Below are positions 55,172-64,000 of a stretch of 64,000 nt of DNA, piece after piece; position 1 is the first letter of the stretch, and the number at the start of each line of letters is the position of its first letter. A program made the translations under genes and the position numbers. Source of the stretch: Prosopocoilus inquinatus (taxonomy: Eukaryota > Arthropoda > Insecta > Coleoptera > Lucanidae); assembly GCA_036172665.1 (NCBI GenBank), contig CM069873.1, positions 33,718,001 to 33,782,000 on the forward strand, written 5' to 3'. The notes below the pieces were generated by a model. That model made no database searches. It was not told where the DNA came from and was given only the letters and a program-made list of their open reading frames with translations.

Positions 55172-55399
55172 GGACGCAGCAGAAGCTGGAAATAGTTTTG
55201 AACGAAACAACACGTATTAGCGTTGTTCCTGTGATGTATCTAATCGATCCTTACTCATCTATCATGTTATTTGACGTTCAACGAAACAACACGTATTAGC
55301 GTTGTTCCTGTGATGTATCTAATCGATCCTTACTTAGCTACTATGTTATTTGACGTTTCGATGGACTCCAATAACTCTGATGTGAGATACAAAGTTTTC
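55172..55399 (+). repeat. One full plus one 79-bp truncated monomer
   Basis: The spacing between GGACGCAGC marks is 228 bp, that is 149 + 79. Near 55278 TTTGACGTT is joined to CAACGAAACAAC, so about 70 bp are missing, including the GGACGCAGC mark of one monomer. One base at the joint (C) fits neither parent sequence. The dyad AACAAC-GTTGTT is retained. The copy is unique in the window. It accounts exactly for the 5,443-bp distance between CTGATAGATCC marks at 50622 and 56065 (36 x 149 + 79). Confidence 0.9.
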
Positions 55400-55744
55400 G
55401 GACGCAGCAGAAGCTGGAAATAGTTTTAAACGAATCAACACGTATTACCGTTGTTCCTGTGATGTATCTAATAGATCCTTATTTATCTATCATGTTATTT
55501 GACGTTTCGATGGACTCTAGTAACTCTGATGTGAGATACGAAGTTTTTGGACGCAGCAGGAGCTGGAAATAGTTTTAAACGAAACAACACGTATTAGCGT
55601 TGTTCCTGTGATGTATCTAATCGATCCTTACTCATCTATCATGTTATTTGACGTTTCGATGGACTTTAGTAACTCTGATGTGAGATATGAAGTTTTTGGA
55701 CGCAGCAGGAGCTGGAAATAGTTTTAAACGAAACAACACGTATT

Positions 55745-58065
55745 AGCGTTGTTCCTGTGATGTATCTAATCGATCCTTATTTATCTATCATGTCATTTGA
55801 CGTTTCGATGCACTCTAGTAACTCTGATGTGAGATACGAAGTTTTTGGACGCAGCAGGAGCTGGAAATAGTTTTAAACGAAACAACACGTATTAGCGTTG
55901 TTCCTGTGATGTATCTAATCGATCCTTATTTATTTATCATGTTATTTGACGTATCGATGGACTCTAGTAACTCTGATGTGAGATACGAAGTTTTTGGGTG
56001 CAGCAGGAGCTGGAAATAGTTTTAAACGAAGCAACACGTATTAGCGTTGTTCCTGTGATGTATCTGATAGATCCTTACTTAGCTACTATGTTATTTGACG
56101 TTTCGATGGACTCCAGTAACTCTAATGTGAGATACGAAATTTTCGGACGCAGCAGAAGCTGGAAATAGTTTTAAACGAAACAACACGCATTAGCGTTGTT
56201 CCTGTGATGTATCTAATCGATCCTTACTCATCTATCTTGTTATTTGACGTTTGAATGGACTCCAGTAACTCTGATGTGAGATACGAAGTTTTTGGACGCA
56301 GCAGGAGCTGGAAATAGTTTTAAACGAAACAACACGTATTAGCGTTGTTCCTGTGATGTATCTAATCGATCCTTGTTTATCTATCATGTTATTTGACGTT
56401 TCGATGGACTCTAGTAACTCTGATGTGAGATACAAAATTTTCGGACGCAGCAGAAGCTGGAAATAGTTTTAAACGAAACAACACGCATTAGCGTTGTTCC
56501 TGTGATGTATCTAATCGATCCTTACTCATCTATCATGTTATTTGACGTTTCGATGGACTCCAGTAACTCTAATGTGAGATACGAAATTTTCGGACGCAGC
56601 AGGAGCTGGAAATAGTTTTAAACGAAACAACACGCATTAGCGTTGTTCCTGTGATGTATCTAATCGATCCTTACTCATCTATCATGTTATTTGACGTTTG
56701 AATGGACTCCAGTAACTCTGATGTGAGATACAAAGTTCTCGGACGCAGCAGAAGCTGGAAATAGTTTTGAACGAAACAACACGTATTAGCGTTGTTCCTG
56801 TGATGTATCTAATCGATCCTTACTCATCTATCATGTTATTTGACGTTTCGATGGACTCCAGTAACTCTGATGTGAGATACGAAGTTTTTGGACGCAGCAG
56901 GAGCTGGAAATAATTTTAAACGAAACAACACGCATTAGCGTTGTTCCTGTGATGTATCTAATCGATCCTTACTCATCTATCATGTTATTTGACGTTTGGA
57001 TGGACTCTAGTAACTCTGATGTGAGATACGAAGTTTTTGGACGCAGCAGGATCTGGAAATAGTTTTAAACGAAACAACACGCATTAGCGTTTTTCCTGTG
57101 ATGTATCTAATCGATCCTTATTTATCTAACATGTTATTTGACGTTTCGATGGACTCTAGTAACTCTGATGTAAGATACGAAATTTTTGGGCGCAGCAGGA
57201 GCTGGAAATAATTTTAAACGAAGCAACACGTATTAGCGTTGTTCCTGTGATGTATCTAATAGATCCTTATTTATCTATCATGTTATTTGACGTTTCGATG
57301 GACTGTAGTAACTCTGATGTGAGATACGAAGTTTTTGGACGCAGCAGGAGCTGGAAATAGTTTTAAACGAAACAACACGTATTAGCGTTGTTCCTGTGTG
57401 TGAAGCTGGAAATAGTTTTAAACGAAACAACACGCATTAGCGTTGTTCCTGTGATGTATCTAATCGATCGTTACTCATCTATCTTGTTATTTGACGTTTG
57501 AATGGACTCCAGTAACTCTGATGTGAGATACGAAGTTTTTGAACGCAGCAGGACCTGGAAATAGTTTTAAACGAAACAACACGTATTAGCGTTGTTCCTG
57601 TGATGTATCTAATCGATCCTTATTTATCTATCATGTTATTTGACGTTTCGATGGACTCTAGTAATTCTGATGTGAGATACGAAGTTTTTGGACGCAGCAG
57701 GAGCTGGAAATAGTTTTAAACGAAACAACACGCATTAGCGTTGTTCCTGTGATGTATCTAATCGATCCTTACTCATCTATCATGTTATTTGACGTTTCGA
57801 TGGACTCCAGTAATTCTGATGTGAAATACGAAGTTTTTGGACGCAGCAGGAGCTGGAAATAGTTTTAAACGAAACAACACGTATTAGCGTTGTTCCTGTG
57901 ATGTATCTTATCGATCCTTACTTAGCTACTATGTTATTTGACGTTTCGATGTACTCCAGTAACTCTAATGTGAGATACGAAATTTTCGGACGCAGCAGAG
58001 GCTGGAAATAGTTTTAAACGAAACAACACGTATTAGCGTTGTTCCTGTGATGTATCTAATCGATC
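55745..58065 (+). repeat. Block of about 2.3 kb, first copy (pair at 60623)
   Basis: This block matches 60623-62943 at a constant offset of 4,878 bp. Anchors are TGTCATTTGA (55791 and 60669), CTGATAGATCC (56065 and 60943), CTTGTTATTTG (56236 and 61114) and the truncated CCTGTGTGTGAAG joint (57393 and 62271). Private differences include CCTTGTTTATC near 56372, GACTGTAG near 57301, ATCGATCGTTAC near 57465 and GACCTGG near 57552 in this copy, and TTTTTGGGAGC near 60872, AATTGATCC near 61094 and AACTGTAATG near 61444 in the other. The paired copy starts just after a GGACTAAAG monomer, which is a different neighbour from that of the first. Confidence 0.86.
57337..57540 (+). repeat. Full plus 55-bp truncated monomer, copy 1 of 3
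   Basis: CCTGTG is followed by TGTGAAGCTGG, so the 3' part of one monomer is joined to the start of the next, losing 94 bp. Spacing between phase marks is 204 bp (149 + 55). The right side of the joint resembles the GCAGCTGAAGCTGG form of the monomer start. AACAAC-GTTGTT is intact on both sides, so two dyads lie 55 bp apart in place of 149. The next monomer has GAACGCAGC in place of GGACGCAGC. The same joint recurs at 58938 and 62271. Confidence 0.93.
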
Positions 58066-58937
58066 CTTATTTATCTATCATGTCATTTGACGTTTCGATG
58101 GACTCTAGTAACTCTGATGTGAGATACAAAATTTTCGGACGCAGCAGAAGCTGGAAATAGTTTTAAACGAAACAACACGCATTAGCGTTGTCCCTGTGAT
58201 GTATCTAATCGATCCTTACTCATCTATCATGTTATTTGACGTTTCGATGGACTCCAGTAACTCTGATGTGAGATACGAAGTTTTTGGACGCAGCAGGAGC
58301 TGGAAATAGTTTTAAACGAAACAACACGCATTAGCGTTGTTCCTGTGATGTATCTAATCGATCCTTACTCATCTATCATGTTACTTGACGTTTGAATGGA
58401 CTCCAGTAACTCTGATGTGAGATACAAAGTTCTCGGACGCAGCAGAAGCTGGAAATAGTTTTGAACGAAACAACACGTATTAGCGTTGTTCCTGTGATGT
58501 ATCTAATCGATCCTTACTCATCTATCATGTTATTTGACGTTTCGATGGACTCCAGTAACTCTGATGTGAGATACGAAGTTTTTGGACGCAGCAGGAGCTG
58601 GAAATAATTTTAAACGAAACAACACGCATTAGCGTTGTTCCTGTGATGTATCTAATCGATCATTACTCATCTATCATGTTATTTGACGTTTGGATGGACT
58701 CTAGTAACTCTGATGTGAGATACGAAGTTTTTGGACGCAGCAGGAGCTGGAAATAGTTTTAAACGAAACAACACGCATTAGCGTTTTTCCTGTGATGTAT
58801 CTAATAGATCCTTATTTATCTATCATGTTATTTGACGTTTCGATGGACTCTAGTAACTCTGATGTGAGATACGAAGTTTTTGGACGCAGCAGGAGCTGGA
58901 AATAGTTTTAAACGAAACAACACGTATTAGCGTTGTT

Positions 58938-58960
58938 CCTGTGTGTGAAGCTGGAAATAG
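58938..58960 (+). repeat. 55-bp truncated monomer joint, copy 2 of 3
   Basis: The same CCTGTGTGTGAAGCTGG joint as at 57393, 1,545 bp further on, which is 11 monomers less the 94-bp loss. The following monomers also match copy 1 (GAACGCAGC, AGTAATTCTGATG, GTGAAATACG, CTTATCGATCC), until about 59605. The monomers before it lack one unit (GATGTAAGATACG with AATTTTTGGGCG) that is present before copies 1 and 3. Confidence 0.9.
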
Positions 58961-60622
58961 TTTTAAACGAAACAACACGCATTAGCGTTGTTCCTGTGAT
59001 GTATCTAATCGATCCTTACTCATCTATCTTGTTATTTGACGTTTGAATGGACTCCAGTAACTCTGATGTGAGATACGAAGTTTTTGAACGCAGCAGGAGC
59101 TGGAAATAGTTTTAAACGAAACAACACGTATTAGCGTTGTTCCTGTGATGTATCTAATCGATCCTTATTTATCTATCATGTTATTTGACGTTTCGATGGA
59201 CTCTAGTAATTCTGATGTGAGATACGAAGTTTTTGGACGCAGCAGGAGCTGGAAATAGTTTTAAACGAAACAACACGCATTAGCGTTGTTCCTGTGATGT
59301 ATCTAATCGATCCTTACTCATCTATCATGTTATTTGACGTTTCGATGGACTCCAGTAATTCTGATGTGAAATACGAAGTTTTTGGACGCAGCAGGAGCTG
59401 GAAATAGTTTTAAACGAAACAACACGTATTAGCGTTGTTCCTGTGATGTATCTTATCGATCCTTACTTAGCTACTATGTTATTTGACGTTTCGATGGACT
59501 CCAGTAACTCTAATGTGAGATACGAAATTTTCGGACGCAGCAGAGGCTGGAAATAGTTTTAAACGAAACAACACGTATTAGCGTTGTTCCTGTGATGTAT
59601 CTAATCGATCCTTACTTAGCTACTATGTTATTTGACGTTTCGATGGACTCCAATAACTCTGATGTGAGATACAAAGTTTTCGGACGCAGCAGAAGCTGGA
59701 AATAGTTTTAAACGAAGCAACACGTATTAGCGTTGTTCCTGTGATGTATCTAATAGATCCTTATTTATCTATCATGTTATTTGACGTTTCGATGGACTCT
59801 AGTAACTCTGATGTGAGATACGAAGTTTTTGGACGCAGCAGGAGCTGGAAATAGTATTAAACGAAACAACACGTATTAGCGTTGTTCCTGTGATGTATCT
59901 AATCGATCCTTATTTATCTATCATGTTATTTGACGTTTCGATAGACTCTAGTAACTCTGATGTGAGATATAAAATTTTCGGACGCAGCAGAAGCTGGAAA
60001 TAGTTTTAAACGAAACAACACGCATTAGCGTTGTTCCTGTGATGTATATAATCGATCCTTACTCATCTATCATGTTATTTGACGTTTCGATGGACTCCAG
60101 TAACTCTAATGTGAGATACGAAATTTTCGGACGCAGCAGGAGCTGGAAATAGTTTTAAACGAAACAACACGCATTAGCGTTGTTCCTGTGATGTATCTAA
60201 TCGATCCTTACTCATCTATCATGTTATTTGACGTTTGAATGGACTCCAGTAACTCTGATGTGAGATACAAAGTTCTCGGACGCAACAGAAGCTGGAAATA
60301 GTTTTGAACGAAACAACACGTATTAGCGTTGTTCCTGTGATGTATCTAATCGATCCTTACTCATCTATCATGTTATTTGACGTTTCGATGGACTCCAGTA
60401 ACTCTGATGTGAGATACGAAGTTTTTGGACGCAGCAGGAGCTGGAAATAGTTTTAAACGAAACAATACGCATTAGCGTTGTTCCTGTGATGTATCTAATC
60501 GATCCTTACTCATCTATCATGTTATTTGGCGTTTCGATGGACTAAAGAAACTTTGATGTGAGATACGAAGTTCTCGGACGCAGCTGAAGCTGGAAATAGT
60601 TTTAAATGAAACAACACGTACT

Positions 60623-62943
60623 AGCGTTGTTCCTGTGATGTATCTAATCGATCCTTATTTATCTATCATGTCATTTGACGTTTCGATGCACTCTAGTAAC
60701 TCTGATGTGAGATACGAAGTTTTTGGACGCAGCAGGAGCTGGAAATAGTTTTAAACGAAACAACACGTATTAGCGTTGTTCCTGTGATGTATCTAATCGA
60801 TCCTTATTTATTTATCATGTTATTTGACGTATCGATGGACTCTAGTAACTCTGATGTGAGATACGAAGTTTTTGGGAGCAGCAGGAGCTGGAAATAGTTT
60901 TAAACGAAGCAACACGTATTAGCGTTGTTCCTGTGATGTATCTGATAGATCCTTACTTAGCTACTATGTTATTTGACGTTTCGATGGACTCCAGTAACTC
61001 TAATGTGAGATACGAAATTTTCGGATGCAGCAGAAGCTGGAAATAGTTTTAAACGAAACAACACGCATTAGCGTTGTTCCTGTGATGTATCTAATTGATC
61101 CTTACTCATCTATCTTGTTATTTGACGTTTGAATGGACTCCAGTAACTCTGATGTGAGATACGAAGTTTTTGGACGCAGCAGGAGCTGGAAATAGTTTTA
61201 AACGAAACAACACGTATTAGCGTTGTTCCTGTGATGTATCTAATCGATCCTTATTTATCTATCATGTTATTTGACGTTTCGATGGACTCTAGTAACTCTG
61301 ATGTGAGATACAAAATTTTCGGACGCAGCAGAAGCTGGAAATAGTTTTAAACGAAACAACACGCATTAGCGTTGTCCCTGTGATGTATCTAATCGATCCT
61401 TACTCATCTATCATGTTATTTGACGTTTCGATGGACTCCAGTAACTGTAATGTGAGATGCGAAATTTTCGGACGCAGCAGGAGCTGGAAATAGTTTTAAA
61501 CGAAACAACACGCATTAGCGTTGTTCCTGTGATGTATCTAATCGATCCTTACTCATCTATCATGTTATTTGACGTTTGAATGGACTCCAGTAACTCTGAT
61601 GTGAGATACAAAGTTCTCGGACGCAGCAGAAGCTGGAAATAGTTTTGAACGAAACAACACGTATTAGCGTTGTTCCTGTGATGTATCTAATCGATCCTTA
61701 CTCATCTATCATGTTATTTGACGTTTCGATGGACTCCAGTAACTCTGATGTGAGATACGAAGTTTTTGGACGCAGCAGGAGCTGGAAATAATTTTAAACG
61801 AAACAACACGCATTAGCGTTGTTCCTGTGATGTATCTAATCGATCCTTACTCATCTATCATGTTATTTGACGTTTGGATGGACTCTAGTAACTCTGATGT
61901 GAGATACGAAGTTTTTGGACGCAGCAGGAGCTGGAAATAGTTTTAAACGAAACAACACGCATTAGCGTTTTTCCTGTGATGTATCTAATCGATCCTTATT
62001 TATCTAACATGTTATTTGACGTTTCGATGGACTCTAGTAACTCTGATGTAAGATACGAAATTTTTGGGGGCAGCAGGAGCTGGAAATAATTTTAAACGAA
62101 GCAACACGTATTAGCGTTGTTCCTGTGATGTATCTAATAGATCCTTATTTATCTATCATGTTATTTGACGTTTCGATGGACTCTAGTAACTCTGATGTGA
62201 GATACGAAGTTTTTGGACGCAGCAGGAGCTGGAAATAGTTTTAAACGAAACAACACGTATTAGCGTTGTTCCTGTGTGTGAAGCTGGAAATAGTTTTAAA
62301 CGAAACAACACGCATTAGCGTTGTTCCTGTGATGTATCTAATCGATCCTTACTCATCTATCTTGTTATTTGACGTTTGAATGGACTCCAGTAACTCTGAT
62401 GTGAGATACGAAGTTTTTGAACGCAGCAGGAGCTGGAAATAGTTTTAAACGAAACAACACGTATTAGCGTTGTTCCTGTGATGTATCTAATCGATCCTTA
62501 TTTATCTATCATGTTATTTGACGTTTCGATGGACTCTAGTAATTCTGATGTGAGATACGAAGTTTTTGGACGCAGCAGGAGCTGGAAATAGTTTTAAACG
62601 AAAAAACACGCATTAGCGTTGTTCCTGTGATGTATCTAATCGATCCTTACTCATCTATCATGTTATTTGACGTTTCGATGGACTCCAGTAATTCTGATGT
62701 GAAATACGAAGTTTTTGGACACAGCAGGAGCTGGAAATAGTTTTAAACGAAACAACACGTATTAGCGTTGTTCCTGTGATGTATCTTATCGATCCTTACT
62801 TAGCTACTATGTTATTTGACGTTTCGATGGACTCCAGTAACTCTAATGTGAGATACGAAATTTTCGGACGCAGCAGAGGCTGGAAATAGTTTTAAACGAA
62901 ACAACACGTATTAGCGTTGTTCCTGTGATGTATCTAATCGATC
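60623..62943 (+). repeat. Block of about 2.3 kb, second copy (pair at 55745)
   Basis: Second copy of the 55745-58065 block at an offset of 4,878 bp, with the same order of family B sub-types and the same 55-bp truncated monomer inside. It ends where this copy has CTTAGCTACTATG and the first has TTATTTATC. Beyond it, the array to 63.8 kb follows the 59.9-60.6 kb segment at an offset of 3,184 bp, including the GGACTAAAGAAAC monomer (60539 and 63723). The last monomers of the window match the GGACTAAAG/TAATGGATCC run also seen near 9.95, 41.9 and 43.8 kb. Confidence 0.85.
62271..62293 (+). repeat. 55-bp truncated monomer joint, copy 3 of 3
   Basis: Third occurrence of the identical joint, 3,333 bp after the second (23 monomers less 94 bp) and 4,878 bp after the first. 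Its upstream monomers resemble copy 1, including the GATGTAAGATACG monomer, here with TTTTTGGGGGC. Downstream it resembles copy 2: GATGTATATAATC follows at 63225, 3,184 bp after its counterpart at 60041, that is one monomer fewer than the 3,333-bp spacing of the joints. Confidence 0.9.
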
Positions 62944-64000
62944 CTTACTTAGCTACTATGTTATTTGACGTTTCGATGGACTCCAATAACTCTGATGTGA
63001 GATACAAAGTTTTCGGACGCAGCAGGAGCTGGAAATAGTATTAAACGAAACAACACGTATTAGCGTTGTTCCTGTGATGTATCTAATCGATCCTTATTTA
63101 TCTATCATGTTATTTGACGTTTCGATAGACTCTAGTAACTCTGATGTGAGATATAAAATTTTCGGACGCAGCAGAAGCTGGAAATAGTTTTAAACGAAAC
63201 AACACGCATTAGCGTTGTTCCTGTGATGTATATAATCGATCCTTACTCATCTATCATGTTATTTGACGTTTCGATGGACTCCAGTAACTCTAATGTGAGA
63301 TACGAAATTTTCGGACGCAGCAGGAGCTGGAAATAATTTTAAACGAAACAACACGCATTAGCGTTGTTCCTGTGATGTATCTAATCGATCCTTACTCATC
63401 TATCATGTTATTTGACGTTTGAATGGACTCCAGTAACTCTGATGTGAGATACAAAGTTCTCGGACGCAGCAGAAGCTGGAAATAGTTTTGAACGAAACAA
63501 CACGTATTAGCGTTGTTCCTGTGATGTATCTAATCGATCCTTACTCATCTATCATTTTATTTGACGTTTCGATGGACTCCAGTAACTCTGATGTGAGATA
63601 CGAAGTTTTTGGACGCAGCAGGAGCTGGAAATAGTTTTAAACGAAACAACACGCATTAGCGTTGTTCCTGTGATGTATCTAATCGATCCTTACTCATCTA
63701 TCATGTTATTTGGCGTTTCGATGGACTAAAGAAACTTTGATGTGAGATACGAAGTTCTCGGACGCGGCTGAAGCTGGAAATAGTTTTAAATGAAACAACA
63801 CGTACTAGCGTTGTTCCTGTGATATATCTAATCGATCCTTACTCATCTATCATGTTATTTGACGTTTGGATGGACTCCAGTAACTCTGATGTGAGGTACA
63901 AAGTTTTCGGACGCAGCAGAAGCTGGAAATAGTTTTAAATGAAACAACACGCATTAGCGTTGTTCCTGTGATGTATCTAATGGATCCTTACTCATCTATC

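Larger units (their letters stand above)
1..64000 (+). repeat. 149-bp satellite DNA array filling the window
   Basis: The sequence repeats every 149 bp from first to last base. Using GGACGCAGC as the phase mark, successive copies start at 11, 160, 309, 458, 607 and 756, and the rhythm persists to the end. Distances between matching rare variants equal whole multiples of 149 minus the small deletions seen between them: 9949 to 41878 is 31,929 bp, which is 215 monomers less 106 bp of visible deletions. All copies face the same way. The monomer is about 40% G+C, has about seven CpGs, and has stop codons in every frame within a copy or two. Nothing else is inserted: no transposon, gene, tRNA, rRNA or simple repeat. 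The 149-bp length is close to one nucleosome core, as in many centromeric satellites. A centromeric role is inferred, not shown. The species and any database name of the repeat are unknown to me. Confidence 0.99.

Noticed and set aside
56232..56435. 67-residue open reading frame on the minus strand
   Set aside because: It lies wholly inside the satellite and crosses more than one monomer. It exists only because variant bases happen to remove stop codons, and equivalent frames are closed in neighbouring copies. There is no ribosome-binding or promoter context and no recognisable motif.
1..64000. CRISPR array
   Set aside because: The repeats are contiguous 149-bp units with no unique spacers between short repeats, and there are no cas genes.
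1..64000. Tandem repeats belonging to a Helitron-like element or other transposon
   Set aside because: Some satellites arise from repeats inside such elements, but no element ends, transposase, long terminal repeat or target duplication is visible anywhere in the window.
1..64000. Telomere, rDNA spacer or replication origin
   Set aside because: There are no short telomeric repeats, no rRNA sequence and no recognisable origin motif. Nothing in the monomer supports these roles.

Overview
The whole 64-kb window is one uninterrupted head-to-tail satellite DNA array. The repeat unit is 149 bp, about 40% G+C, and about 430 copies run from the first base to the last in the same orientation. I found no gene, RNA gene, transposon, simple-sequence tract, inversion or unique spacer, and neither edge of the array is in view. 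An array of this length, with a nucleosome-sized monomer and almost no coding capacity, points to a eukaryotic chromosome, most likely centromeric, pericentromeric or subtelomeric heterochromatin. The species cannot be named from the sequence. The monomer carries about seven CpGs, close to the six expected from its base composition, so there is no sign of the CpG loss common in heavily methylated vertebrate satellites. That fits an invertebrate or a recently amplified repeat, but proves neither.

Two monomer families are interspersed. Family A reads GTTTGGATGGACTCCAG with TTCTCGGACG and AGAAGCTGG. Family B reads GTTTCGATGGACTCTAG with TTTTTGGACG and AGGAGCTGG. Mosaic copies are common. All 11 monomers in the first 1.6 kb carry the family A GTTTGG, while from about 44.75 kb to the end only about ten do. 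A 2-bp-shorter (147 bp) sub-lineage occurs at about 27 places.

Above the monomer level the array is built from multi-monomer blocks copied in tandem or at a distance: a 10-monomer tandem duplication at 20.15-23.18 kb, a 9-monomer-step duplication at 22.97-25.76 kb, a block of about 3.2 kb at 24.34 and again at 33.12 kb, a 19-monomer tandem duplication at 44.8-50.4 kb, and a block of about 2.3 kb at 55.7 and 60.6 kb. Block sizes vary, so this is irregular higher-order structure with no single period. Rare internal deletions (36.52, 55.28, 57.40, 58.94 and 62.28 kb) are the only breaks in the 149/147-bp rhythm beyond 1-3 bp changes. One of them has been copied three times and acts as a tag for block amplification.

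No new enzyme or defence system is present. The interesting content is the architecture and history of the array.
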